From: Thiorhodovibrio winogradskyi
GTDB taxonomy: Bacteria > Pseudomonadota > Gammaproteobacteria > Chromatiales > Chromatiaceae
DNA: 64,000 nt
Assembly: GCF_036208045.1 (NCBI RefSeq)
Contig: NZ_CP121472.1
Coordinates: 3,669,531-3,733,530 of the forward strand
Direction of reading: 5' to 3'
The position numbers and the translations under genes were made by a program. Every line of letters begins with the position of its first letter. Positions within the stretch are counted from its first letter, which is position 1. The notes beneath the pieces are model-generated. The model did not search any database. It was not told the DNA's origin and worked only from the letters and a program-made list of their open reading frames with translations. Positions 24,881 to 32,632 of the stretch are shown here, piece by piece.

Positions 24881-25349
24881 GAGTAAGTCTCCTTAATGCT
24901 GGGTTGATGGACTTTCAGGAATCTCTGACAAACAGCTCCGCGGGTCGCGCCCGCGAAGCCCTTGCGCGCCCACCAGTCGCAGGGCAAGCAACCAGGATGC
25001 CGATCCCGATGATCCTGCGTCGCGCTCCAGGCATCGCGCGCCCGAAGGCGCTTTCCGTGCCACGACGGCCGGTGGTCACGACCCCATCACGGGGTTCTTT
25101 CCACCACCTCCGGTGGAATTGCCCCACTCCAGTCGTTCCCTAGCCCCAAGACTTTTTCCTCGGCAAACCACTCGCCGCGCGTGAAGGCTCCGCCCGAGCA
25201 CTCGCGTTGCCCCCCGGCAGCGCGCGGTTTGCCGACCAAGGCACCCTTCTTGCAACCCGGTTGGGGAGCGCATTGCAGCGTGCCGGTCGTTTCGGCGACC
25301 GCGCGCGTTGCAATCCCTTTCAAACCCTCAACCAAGGAGCCGAACCCCG
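24881..25349. other. Spacer between sodC and the encapsulin operon
   Basis: The two flanking genes are divergent, so this 469 bp stretch must hold both promoters. I see no convincing -35/-10 pair. A small stem, CCACCTCCGGTGG, lies near 25104. Open frames on both strands here show no recognisable protein. Confidence 0.4.
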
Positions 25350-25763
25350 ATGGCCGATTCGACCAAGGGTCTGCATGAAGACCCGGCTGAACTCAGCGCA
25401 CTGACCCAGGACGTGCATCGCGCGCTTGTCTCTCTGCAAGAAGAACTCGAGGCGGTCGACTGGTATCGCCAGCGCGCCGAGGCCTGTCGCGACGGCGAGT
25501 TACGCGCGGTGCTCTTGCATAACATGCGCGAAGAAATCGAGCACGGCGCCATGGTGCTGGAATGGCTGCGCCGCCGCGATGCCGCCTTCGATGAGCATCT
25601 GCACACCTACCTCTTCACCGAAGTACCGATCACCGAAGCCGAGGAAGCCGCGACCCAGGGCGATGCACAGACCGCCGCGGAAAACCCCGCTCGCGAGCGC
25701 CGCCCGGCGCCGCCGCGAGGACTCACCCTTGGCAGTCTGAAACAACCCAACCAGGAGGTTTAA
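25350..25763 (+). CDS. Encapsulated ferritin-like protein (EncFtn cargo)
   Basis: This 137-residue protein starts at the ATG at 25350 with AAGGAG upstream. LQEELEAVDWYRQRAEACRDGEL and VLLHNMREEIEHGAMVLEWLRRRD give the two helices. E32, E62 and H65 fall at the numbers of the ferroxidase ligands of Rhodospirillum rubrum EncFtn. After an alanine/proline-rich linker the C terminus carries LTLGSLKQ (residues 125-132), the cargo-loading peptide of family 1 encapsulins. It should oxidise Fe(II) and be packed into the shell encoded 3 bp downstream. Confidence 0.94.
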   Translation: MADSTKGLHEDPAELSALTQDVHRALVSLQEELEAVDWYRQRAEACRDGELRAVLLHNMREEIEHGAMVLEWLRRRDAAFDEHLHTYLFTEVPITEAEEAATQGDAQTAAENPARERRPAPPRGLTLGSLKQPNQEV

Positions 25764-25765
25764 GA

Positions 25766-26572
25766 ATGAGTAATCTGAATCGCGAGGCCGCTGGCCTGCC
25801 CGAATCCGTCTGGGAACGCATCGATGCGAGCGCGCTCGATGCGGCGAGCGACCTGCTCACCGGGCGCCGCTTCCTGGATCTCGACGGCCCTTATGGCCTG
25901 GGGCTGACCAGTCTCGAGGCGGGTCCGGAAACCATGGCCGAGGATGCCAGTGACGACCTGGCCGCGACCATTGGCAGTCGCGCGCTGCCGGTGCCGCTGC
26001 TGCAACGCTCATTCAGCCTGAGCCGCCGCCGCATTGAGGGACACATGGACCTCGGGCTGCCGCTCGATCTGCGCGCCGCCGAGGACGCCGCCGAAGCCGT
26101 CGCCCGCCGCGAAGAGCAGGTCATCTACCAGGGTGTGCCGGAACTTGGCCTGGAAGGTTTGCTAAACGCCAGCGGCCGTGCCACCTCGCCCGCTGGCGAT
26201 TGGACCCAGGTCGAGCAGGCGCTCGATGATGTGCTAAACGCGGTCAACCAGCTCGACGCCAATGGCTTCAGCGGCCCTTATGCCCTGGCGCTGTCGCCGG
26301 CCCGTTACAACGCCCTGTTCCGCCGCTACCAGTGCGGCGACATGCTACAAGTCGACCATCTGCGCCGCCTGTGCGAGGCCGGCGTCCATAAGGCCCCCAT
26401 CGACGGCGCCGTGCTGGTCGACCCGCGCGTTGGCGAGCTCAAGATCGGCCAGGATCTGCGCGTCGGCTTCGCCGCCAGCGACGGCATCCATCTGAAGCTG
26501 TTTATCTCCGAAAGCCTGGTGTTTCTACTCGATGATCCAGCGGCGATCTGTACTCTGGACGGCGACGGCTGA
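25766..26572 (+). CDS. Encapsulin shell protein, family 1
   Basis: This 268-residue protein starts after AGGAGGTTTAAGA. It has the HK97-like encapsulin sequence: LPESVWERIDASALDAASDLLTGRRFLDLDGP, then VPLLQRSFSLSRRRIEG, GLPLDLRAAEDAAEAVARREEQVIYQG, PYALALSPARYNALFRR, and at the C terminus AASDGIHLKLFISESLVFLLDDPAAI. The length suits a 60-subunit or larger nanocompartment. With the ferritin-like cargo it forms an iron storage and detoxification organelle in the cytoplasm. The intact two-gene operon is among the best preserved loci in the window. Confidence 0.95.
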   Translation: MSNLNREAAGLPESVWERIDASALDAASDLLTGRRFLDLDGPYGLGLTSLEAGPETMAEDASDDLAATIGSRALPVPLLQRSFSLSRRRIEGHMDLGLPLDLRAAEDAAEAVARREEQVIYQGVPELGLEGLLNASGRATSPAGDWTQVEQALDDVLNAVNQLDANGFSGPYALALSPARYNALFRRYQCGDMLQVDHLRRLCEAGVHKAPIDGAVLVDPRVGELKIGQDLRVGFAASDGIHLKLFISESLVFLLDDPAAICTLDGDG

Positions 26573-26739
26573 ATCGGGCGCGACCTCGACATGATGTTGC
26601 CCGCTATTCGTTCGTTGATCGCATGGCGCCTTAGGTTCTTGCCGTAGCCATCCAGATAAAAGCTGCGATAGGCATCGTCGAACAGGATGCAGCGGGTATA
26701 TTCGGCATGCAGCGCGAAGTCCGCCGGAATCTTCTTGCA
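26573..26739 (-). pseudogene. Unrecognised coding remnant
   Basis: Between encapsulin and the AAA ATPase stop, one minus-strand frame is open without a start. It reads KIPADFALHAEYTRCILFDD, then AYRSFYLDGYGKNLRRHAIN and ERIAGN. The mix of residues and GC-rich third positions look like real protein, but I do not recognise the family. It lies 3' of the ATPase gene on the same strand. Confidence 0.3.
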
Positions 26740-28317
26740 TCAAGCCCGAATCACTTGCACACAGCGCCCGCCCGGGCTGCGCACCTGCTCGACGCTGGTG
26801 CGCTCGGCGATGGGCGGCTGTCCGGCGCGGCGGTCGAACAACACCAGCCAGCCGTTGTCCAGTCCCAGGCCGGCCAGATAGCCGTCAAGCTGGATTAAGC
26901 CCTGCGTGAGTGGATCGGGACGACCGTCGCGCCAGACTTTCAGCTCCAGGCCGAGGGTCGTCTCGCCATGGCGCAGGCACAAATCCATGCGCCCCGCGCC
27001 GATGTCATACTCGCGCTCAAGGCTGCCGCCGCCATTCACGACCCGATGCAAAAAGGCCATGAGCACCAGGTGCGGGGCGATTTCAGCATAGGGTGCGCTA
27101 CGCAGCAGTGGCTCCCCGTGCTGGCGCCAGAAGTCGAGAAAGGCCTTTAGCAGTCGCTCGGGGTCGAGCCGGCCTTGGGCATCGAGCCAGATGGGAGCAC
27201 TCCGCGGCAGCGAATCTTGCGGCCCCGATGCCAGCATGCGCGGCAGCACTTCGCGATAGATGGGATTGGCCACCTCCAGCCCGCCGCCCTGGGCGCGGCG
27301 CAGCAGACCAAGGTCGACCAGGTCGTCGCGATCATCCAGAGGCACGCTGTCCAGCGTCTCACCGGCCAGCATCGGCTCGATGACGCGCCGCACCCGCTCC
27401 TCGCGCAGCTTGTCGGCAAGCTGATCGAGATGGGTGACGCGCTCGACAATCATGGATTCCTTGGCCGCATCGATCATCGCGACACTGATGGCTCGGCGGC
27501 GATCCCGCCCCTCGGGTTGTTCAAAACAGGTGCGATCAGCGAGCGCATTGACCAGCCAGGGCTGGCCTTGGGTCAGCTCCCACACACGCGTGAGCGCCTG
27601 GGGGGTGAAGGCCTGACCGGTCTCCTGGGTGTGCTCTTGCAGCAGCCGATGGGTTTCCTCCGCCGAGAAGTCGCCCAACCGCAGCGATTTGGCCTTAACG
27701 TTGAGGGCACTGCCGCCGGTGATGGGCGCCGGCTCGGAGCGCGCGTGGATGCGGTAGTCGCGCAGATCGCGCACACCGCACAGCATCACGCTTTGGGGAA
27801 AGGGCAGCCCCGGGCGCTGGGTGTAGCCGGTGCGCAGTTGCCGCAGCAGGGACACCAGGGTATCGCCGATCAGGGCATCGACCTCGTCGAGCAGCAGCAC
27901 GATGGGGCGCTCGGCCGCCGCGCTCCAGCGGGTGAGCATGCCGCTCAGCGCACCGTCGGCGCCCTGTTCAGCCAGGGCCTCGTTAATCCAGGTAAACAGG
28001 CGCTCCTCGCCAAGAAGGCCGCGTGCCGAAGCGCCGATAGCGCCACAGATGGCACGCATGGCGCGGGGCACATCCTCACGCGCGGTCTGCGCCGTTTCGA
28101 TGTTGACATAGAGCGCCTGATACGGCCCGACACGATTAAGATGCTCCATCAGCGCGATCATGCAGCTGGTCTTGCCGGTCTGGCGCGGGGCGTGGAGTAG
28201 GAAATACTTCTGGCGCCCGATCAGCCCGAGAATCTCGTCCAGATCCCAGCGCGTGAGCGGCGGCAGGCAGTAATGCTGGGTGCAGTGGACTGGCCCTTCG
28301 GTGTTAAAAAAGCGCAT
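26740..28317 (-). CDS. AAA-like ATPase with C-terminal PD-(D/E)XK nuclease-like domain
   Basis: This protein has 525 residues from the ATG at 28317, chosen because GGAG lies 10 nt upstream; TTG 28341 is in frame. YFLLHAPRQTGKTSCMIAL is the Walker A and PIVLLLDEVDALIG the Walker B. LTQGQPWLVNALADR is a winged-helix sensor seen in AAA-like domain proteins. The end has REYDIGAGRMDLCLRHGETTLGLELKVW, a nuclease-fold D...E-x-K signature, then LDGYLAGLGLDNGWLVLFD. Such proteins are common near mobile elements and possibly act in defence. It appears complete and alone. Confidence 0.75.
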   Translation of the reverse strand: MRFFNTEGPVHCTQHYCLPPLTRWDLDEILGLIGRQKYFLLHAPRQTGKTSCMIALMEHLNRVGPYQALYVNIETAQTAREDVPRAMRAICGAIGASARGLLGEERLFTWINEALAEQGADGALSGMLTRWSAAAERPIVLLLDEVDALIGDTLVSLLRQLRTGYTQRPGLPFPQSVMLCGVRDLRDYRIHARSEPAPITGGSALNVKAKSLRLGDFSAEETHRLLQEHTQETGQAFTPQALTRVWELTQGQPWLVNALADRTCFEQPEGRDRRRAISVAMIDAAKESMIVERVTHLDQLADKLREERVRRVIEPMLAGETLDSVPLDDRDDLVDLGLLRRAQGGGLEVANPIYREVLPRMLASGPQDSLPRSAPIWLDAQGRLDPERLLKAFLDFWRQHGEPLLRSAPYAEIAPHLVLMAFLHRVVNGGGSLEREYDIGAGRMDLCLRHGETTLGLELKVWRDGRPDPLTQGLIQLDGYLAGLGLDNGWLVLFDRRAGQPPIAERTSVEQVRSPGGRCVQVIRA

Positions 28318-28468
28318 CTTGACGGTGCTCCGGCGAAACAAGAGTCAGTAGCCAAGCATAGCAGCCCTTGGCGCTAACCTTGGATTCCGAGCGAGGATGG
28401 CGTCGGGTGAATCTTGCTCACCCAGGGTCATGCCAGCAAACGCCAAGCTGCTCGGGCGCTTCAAGCCC

Positions 28469-29215
28469 TCAGTCGCCTGAATCAGGATAGACGCGCACCT
28501 GTGCGCGCTCATCTAGGGCCACCGGGCTTGGCATGGGCGGCGCCGTGCGCAGCTCCCGCGCCGAGATCGCCAGGTACAAGGTTTCCTCTTGACGGTTGAG
28601 CGAGTTGATCGACTGCCTCGGCAGCAGGCATGGCAGTTCGCCCTCCTCGCCGAGTGCCACCTCAAGATACATCAAGGCCCAATCACGGTCATCCAGCACC
28701 AGGTCGTTGATCCTTATCGCCACACCGTCGGCGGTTTCGGCGGACCAACCGAGCAGGGTTTCGGCGCGCAGCAGGTCATCCGCCGACAGATTAGTCTCGG
28801 CGCCGAGATCCGCCGCGACCTCGCTCTCCAACTCATCGGTTGGCGCCGGCGGCGGATCGACCACGTCTTCCGGATCGATCTCGGCACGCCAATGCGCCTC
28901 CCAGGACGCTGGCAGTGCCGCTTCGTCGCCAAAACCGGCGAGTCCGTCCTCCATGACCAAGGCTGGACTCGATGCGAGCATCTCCGCATCGACGTCCAGC
29001 TCAAGCTCGGCACGCGCCGCGCCATAGCCGGTGACCATGCGCGGGGCGATCAGCAACTCGCGCTCCGGCGCCCAGCCTTCCGCCTCGGCCACAAGCAGGC
29101 GGGCCGTCCAGGAATCGCGATCAAACAGCAGATCGCGCAGACCAGCGGTCAGGCCGTCGGTGGTGCGCAAGCGCCAGCCAAGGAGGGTATTCACTGAAAG
29201 AAAGTTCTGATTCAT
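28469..29215 (-). CDS. PRC-barrel domain protein with two barrels
   Basis: This 248-residue protein has SVNTLLGWRLRTTDGLTAGLRDLLFDRDSWTARLLVAEAEGW for barrel one and AETLLGWSAETADGVAIRINDLVLDDRDWALMYLEVALG for barrel two. A proline- and acid-rich linker near residue 125 separates them. It has the same architecture as 8399-9247 but clearly different sequence. The cysteine-rich small protein gene lies 12 bp upstream on the same strand, so the two may be one operon. Confidence 0.8.
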   Translation of the reverse strand: MNQNFLSVNTLLGWRLRTTDGLTAGLRDLLFDRDSWTARLLVAEAEGWAPERELLIAPRMVTGYGAARAELELDVDAEMLASSPALVMEDGLAGFGDEAALPASWEAHWRAEIDPEDVVDPPPAPTDELESEVAADLGAETNLSADDLLRAETLLGWSAETADGVAIRINDLVLDDRDWALMYLEVALGEEGELPCLLPRQSINSLNRQEETLYLAISARELRTAPPMPSPVALDERAQVRVYPDSGD

Positions 29216-29227
29216 TACTTGCTCCGT

Positions 29228-29500
29228 TTACCCATCGCGCCCGCCGTGCTTGCGGTGACTTGAAGCCACAGGCTCGACCTCCCTGTCGCGCCACACCGCG
29301 TGACAGCCAGGCGAACAAAAGGCCAGCGTATAGTCCTGCCCCTCGGGATGCAGCGCCTCGTCGGGAGGAATCTCGCGTTGGCACTGCTCGCAGTGCAAAG
29401 TGTGGGGCCAGTGGCTTGCCTGGCCCGGATGCTGGTCAATGGGACTCTGGTCAATGGGACTGTGATCAGTTGGATTGTGATCAGTTGGATTGTGATTCAT
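29228..29500 (-). CDS. Small four-cysteine zinc finger protein with repeat N terminus
   Basis: This 90-residue protein begins with near-identical pentads (NPTDH, NPTDH, SPIDQ, SPIDQ) encoded by a 15-bp tandem repeat. It continues with LHCEQCQREIPPDEA, DYTLAFCSPGCHAVW and a short basic tail. The CxxC...C..xC arrangement resembles DUF3330/YHS-type metal-binding domains. The repeat runs past the chosen start, so the true start and the number of pentads are uncertain. The role is unknown. Confidence 0.62.
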   Translation of the reverse strand: MNHNPTDHNPTDHSPIDQSPIDQHPGQASHWPHTLHCEQCQREIPPDEALHPEGQDYTLAFCSPGCHAVWRDREVEPVASSHRKHGGRDG

Positions 29501-29521
29501 TGGGTTGTCACCGATTGAGTT
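29432..29521. repeat. 15-bp tandem repeat, six units
   Basis: Units read TGGTCAATGGGACTC, TGGTCAATGGGACTG, TGATCAGTTGGATTG (twice), TGATTCATTGGGTTG and TCACCGATTGAGTTG. Neighbouring units are most alike, as expected of slippage. The array spans the start codon of the zinc finger gene. Confidence 0.85.
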
Positions 29522-29563
29522 GTCATCCTTGACTGACAGCCTAGCCCTCCGCCTCCCAGCCGG

Positions 29564-29791
29564 TCATGCCGCGGAGTACACCTTGTAGACCTCTCGCTGA
29601 CCGCGTGCCTTGAGCACGCTGGCCGCGACCGAAGAGCGATAGCCACTGTGCCGACCCAGGTCGCGCGCTTCGGCAAACTAGATCTCGACAGCGCGGCGCA
29701 CATCGAGCACCAGTGCCTCGCCGCTGTCCTCCGAACCGACGAGATAGGAAGCATGCCCAAGGCTGGGCAAATAGAACTGTTTGAAAACCAT
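29564..29791 (-). pseudogene. MBL-fold/rhodanese protein, middle deleted
   Basis: From ATG 29791 the frame reads MVFKQFYLPSLGHASYLVGS then EALVLDVRRAVEI, the N terminus of persulfide dioxygenase-like metallo-beta-lactamase proteins. After a TAG the same frame gives HSGYRSSVAASVLKARGQREVYKV, the end of a rhodanese domain, and a TGA. The metal-binding HxHxDH motif, the rhodanese cysteine (CRSGYRS is expected) and about 300 residues between are gone. One deletion explains it. Confidence 0.75.
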
Positions 29792-30273
29792 CAGTGCGCT
29801 CCGCAAGGCTGTTGGCAGGCTCGGGTGAACCCGTCCAAGGACCAACCGCGCTGCAAAGGCCGCGCCAAGCTTGGAACGCACAGAATCTGGGCGCCAAGAC
29901 CGCCAACCGCGGCCTCAACCAGCCTGTCTTGGGGTGGAGCACACTCACCTGACTGGACCAATTCAACCGGAGACTGGGGCAAATGCCCAATCGCGCAGGC
30001 GCAGTGTGCCGATACGCATGACCGAAGGCTCGGCGCCCGCGCCTTCGCTGCCGCGAGAGCGCTGGGATTGGCGTGATGGCGACCTGACTTGGCATGATCG
30101 CTGCTGATCCATTGCCTCATTGCCGGCGATCAGCGTCACCTGAAACGGCTACCCCTTGCCTCCTGTTCCCGTTTTCAACCCCGCTGATCGCTCTCCCTTT
30201 TCCAAACCCCTTTTCCAAACCCCTTCTCCAAACCCCTTCTCCAAACCCCTTCTCCAAATCAGGGAGTCCAAAC
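29792..30273. other. Gene-free stretch before the BON protein
   Basis: About 480 bp with no supported gene on either strand. It contains the 13-bp repeat array listed separately and ends with the ribosome site AGGGAG of the BON gene. The upstream 300 bp may be further wreckage of the MBL-rhodanese gene, but I found no matching peptide. Confidence 0.4.
30198..30262. repeat. 13-bp tandem repeat, five units
   Basis: The unit TTCTCCAAACCCC recurs every 13 bp (cores at 30202, 30215, 30228, 30241 and 30254). The first two units carry TTTT instead of TTCT, and the last decays into TCCAAATCAG. It ends 11 bp before the BON gene start, so copy number would change promoter or leader length. Confidence 0.85.
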
Positions 30274-31128
30274 ATGACCAAGCACCCACTTCAGCAAACA
30301 ACGCAGCAACAGAAACCCATCGCCGCCCTCGCCGCCGTCCTCTTTGCTGTGGCGCCCTTGGCCGCTCCACTGCAAGCACAGACCAAACTCCCGGATGCCG
30401 GGGAACGCATTCCGGGCTCGGATGTCGCGTTGGAAGCGCGCTTAATCACGGCTTACAGCCTCAATGAGTATCTGAATCCCTACGACCTGAAGGTGGACGT
30501 CGAGAAAGGCCTGGTGACCTTGCGCGGATCGGTGCCGAGCGAGGTGCAGCGCTGGCTGAGCGAACGCCTGGCGCGTGACCTGGGTATTGGCGGCGCCATC
30601 GACAACCAGCTCGAAGTCACTGCGGTCGTCGGCGACGCCACACCAAGCGACCTCTATCGCCTGGTGGCGGACACCAATACCACCACTCGAGTGCAATTGC
30701 GTCTGCTATGGAACCAGGCCACTGGCGATCAGCCCATCCTGGTCAGCACCTCCGATGGGCGGGTCCGGCTTCATGGCACAGCGGGCAGCGAACGCGCAAG
30801 CGAGGCGGCGCTACGCCTGGCGAAGCAGACCAACGGAGTGCGCTCGGTCAATAATGACATCAAGATCGAACAGAACCCCTCGGCGGCCAGCGCCAATCTA
30901 ACACTGGATAACACGGATGCCGGCATTGCCGAGCGCCTGCGCGAGAGCTTGCGCTTCGACACCCGGGTGCCGGCGCGCGACATCGACACCAAGGTCCGCG
31001 ACGGCGCGGCCATTCTGACAGGGAAGGTGCAAACCGAGACTCAGCGCGAACAGGCGAGCGCCATCGCCAACCGTCTGGTCGGCGTGACCCGAGTTGAGAA
31101 TCGCCTGCGTGTCGAACCTCAGGCTTAA
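30274..31128 (+). CDS. Periplasmic protein with three BON domains
   Basis: This 284-residue protein starts at the ATG at 30274 with AGGGAG upstream. A signal peptide ends near APLQA. Three BON units follow: ARLITAYSLNEYLNPYDLKVDVEKGLVTLRGSV.., ..QLRLLWNQATGDQPILVSTSDGRVRLHGTAGS.. and ..RLRESLRFDTRVPARDIDTKVRDGAAILTGKV... Each ends with the V..V.N.L glycine-bordered strand. BON domains bind membranes or phospholipid, as in OsmY of the osmotic stress response. It fits the stress setting of neighbouring genes. Confidence 0.85.
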   Translation: MTKHPLQQTTQQQKPIAALAAVLFAVAPLAAPLQAQTKLPDAGERIPGSDVALEARLITAYSLNEYLNPYDLKVDVEKGLVTLRGSVPSEVQRWLSERLARDLGIGGAIDNQLEVTAVVGDATPSDLYRLVADTNTTTRVQLRLLWNQATGDQPILVSTSDGRVRLHGTAGSERASEAALRLAKQTNGVRSVNNDIKIEQNPSAASANLTLDNTDAGIAERLRESLRFDTRVPARDIDTKVRDGAAILTGKVQTETQREQASAIANRLVGVTRVENRLRVEPQA

Positions 31129-31425
31129 AGGACCCTTGGGCGGCCCTTCACCTGGCAACCCGTGACTGAGTCTCTGTCATCGGCGTCGCTGGCGATGAAC
31201 CGCACTATTCGCTATTCGCCGTCGATGCATAGAGATTCAATTCCAATTCCGGGGACATACTTAATTCCTAGGCGCGGACCGACAAATGGTGAATTCCAGT
31301 AACAGTTTACCGAACAGCAATGCCGGAGACCATCCGCGCCGAGATCGACTGGCGCCATCAATGGATTTTACCGATGATATCATGATATCATTCCCGGCAA
31401 GAAACCCAGAAACATTCTGTGCTCT
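31129..31425. other. Spacer with traces of a Uma2 gene and a transposase-flank motif
   Basis: Near 31291-31322 the minus strand resembles the last codons of the Uma2 gene at 499-1077 (FGKLLLEF versus FGELLLNLE). At about 31246-31271 the text ATTCCGGGGACATACTTAATTC resembles the short sequence that often precedes REP-associated tyrosine transposases, but no transposase gene is present. The operator palindrome of the FitAB pair is listed separately. Confidence 0.4.
31374..31391. promoter_or_regulatory. Perfect 18-bp palindrome, likely FitAB operator
   Basis: ATGATATCATGATATCAT is a perfect palindrome 35 bp before the antitoxin start. FitA-type ribbon-helix-helix antitoxins bind short inverted repeats with their toxin to repress the operon, so this is the expected operator. 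Confidence 0.6.
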
Positions 31426-31668
31426 ATGGCTCAAGTCATCGTTCGAAATCTTGACAATACGCTGAAAAACTTGCTCAAAAAACGTGCACAGCGCCACGGC
31501 TGGAGCATGGAGGAAGAGGTCCGGCAGATTCTCCGTCGCGCGATGAACGAAGAACCGGCACCGGAACCTCGTCTGGGTTCGCGTATTGCTGCACGTTTCT
31601 CGGGCATCGGCTTAGAAGCGCCATTGCCGGAAGGTCAGGGTCAACAGATCGATCCTCCCTGCCTTTGA
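31426..31668 (+). CDS. FitA-like antitoxin (ribbon-helix-helix)
   Basis: This 80-residue protein reads MAQVIVRNLDNTLKNLLKKRAQRHGWSMEEEVRQILRRA, the FitA/Arc DNA-binding part. A proline-rich link and a C-terminal toxin-binding segment (RIAARFSGIGLEAPLPE) follow. The toxin begins 3 bp after its stop. An 18-bp palindrome upstream is the likely autoregulatory site. Confidence 0.9.
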   Translation: MAQVIVRNLDNTLKNLLKKRAQRHGWSMEEEVRQILRRAMNEEPAPEPRLGSRIAARFSGIGLEAPLPEGQGQQIDPPCL

Positions 31669-31671
31669 CAG

Positions 31672-32091
31672 ATGATTATCCTCGATACCAACGTGCTCTC
31701 GGCACTGATGCAGCAGCAGCCCGATGCCGTTGTGGTTGGATGGCTAGATAGACAAGCGGCGGAAACCGTCTGGATTAGCAGCATCACCCAGTTCGAGGTT
31801 TACTACGGGTTGAATGTGCTTGCTGATGGTCAACGAAAGATCTTATTGCATCAGCGCTTCAATGAAGTGGTGCAAATAGATCTTGCCAACCGCATCGCGG
31901 TTTTTGACGTACGCGCTGCCAACCATGCAGCACAACTTGCCGCGGATCGCAAAATGCGTGGTCGTCCCGTTGATATCCGCGACACCTTCATTGCCGGTAT
32001 TGCCATCACCCATGGCGCGACGCTCGCAACGCGTAATACTAAGCATTTCGAGGACTTGCCAAACTCTGTGGTCAATCCGTGGGCAGGCTAG
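31672..32091 (+). CDS. FitB/VapC-like PIN ribonuclease toxin
   Basis: This 139-residue protein shows the PIN domain: MIILDTNVLSALM (first Asp), SSITQFEVYYGL (Glu), RPVDIRDTFIAGIAITHGATLATRNTKHFEDL (third and fourth acids). The order and length match FitB. It should cleave RNA and be blocked by the upstream FitA-like protein. Confidence 0.92.
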   Translation: MIILDTNVLSALMQQQPDAVVVGWLDRQAAETVWISSITQFEVYYGLNVLADGQRKILLHQRFNEVVQIDLANRIAVFDVRAANHAAQLAADRKMRGRPVDIRDTFIAGIAITHGATLATRNTKHFEDLPNSVVNPWAG

Positions 32092-32161
32092 CTCGCGGGG
32101 GTTGAATTAAAAAAACTATGCAGGCCATCCAAGTCTAAGTCTCGAGATTCATCCTGTATAT

Positions 32162-32180
32162 AGACCGACACTATCGGTCT
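32162..32180 (+). terminator. Hairpin after the FitAB pair
   Basis: AGACCGA, a 5-base loop CACTA and TCGGTCT form a perfect 7-bp stem 70 bp past the toxin stop, followed by GGAAAATAATTTT. The stem is modest and the T-run weak, so termination is a guess. The stretch 32181-32328 holds no gene that I can support. Confidence 0.35.
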
Positions 32181-32328
32181 GGAAAATAATTTTGAGTCGC
32201 TTGCTTTTTTGGGGGAAAGCTGGCGGTCGTGGAGCATGTTTGCCGCTGCTCGATGCCCGAGCGCGCCTCGCCGCGCAAGGGTGCTAGGCCTAAACCACCG
32301 CTCGGCTGGGCGTCGCGCAACATCGCCG

Positions 32329-32571
32329 TCAAGCGCCGCGATCATGATGCGCGGCCTCGACTTCCTCGTCACGGTAGTGCGGATCGGTCCAGGCGCGTGG
32401 CAGCGCCTCGCCGGAGGGAAACTGCAGCGCCTGTTTGGCGACGGATTCAGCATCCTGCACTTCCTCGCCGTAGTGTAGGCGCATCGCGACCTGTTCGTGC
32501 AGTGGATTGATCAGGTCTTGCAGCTCAACGACCTGCATCAGCTTTCCGGTTGAAGTGTGTTTGAGAAACAT
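32329..32571 (-). CDS. Conserved small hypothetical protein
   Basis: This 80-residue protein starts at the ATG at 32571 right after GGAGGTCCC. MFLKHTSTGKLMQVVELQDLINPLHEQVAMRLHYGEEVQD, QFPSGEALPRAWTDPHYRDE match a short family seen in cyanobacteria and purple bacteria, sometimes labelled acetyltransferase without evidence. FPSGE.LP..W.D.HYR is its signature. No catalytic function is known to me. Confidence 0.7.
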   Translation of the reverse strand: MFLKHTSTGKLMQVVELQDLINPLHEQVAMRLHYGEEVQDAESVAKQALQFPSGEALPRAWTDPHYRDEEVEAAHHDRGA

Positions 32572-32632
32572 GGGACCTCCTGGGTCAGTGGGTGATGGGG
32601 ATCGTCTTTCATCATCGTGGTACTCACAAGTA

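Noticed and set aside
29432-29521. Possible CRISPR array
   Set aside because: Units are contiguous 15-mers without spacers, encode pentads in frame, and there is no cas gene in the window.
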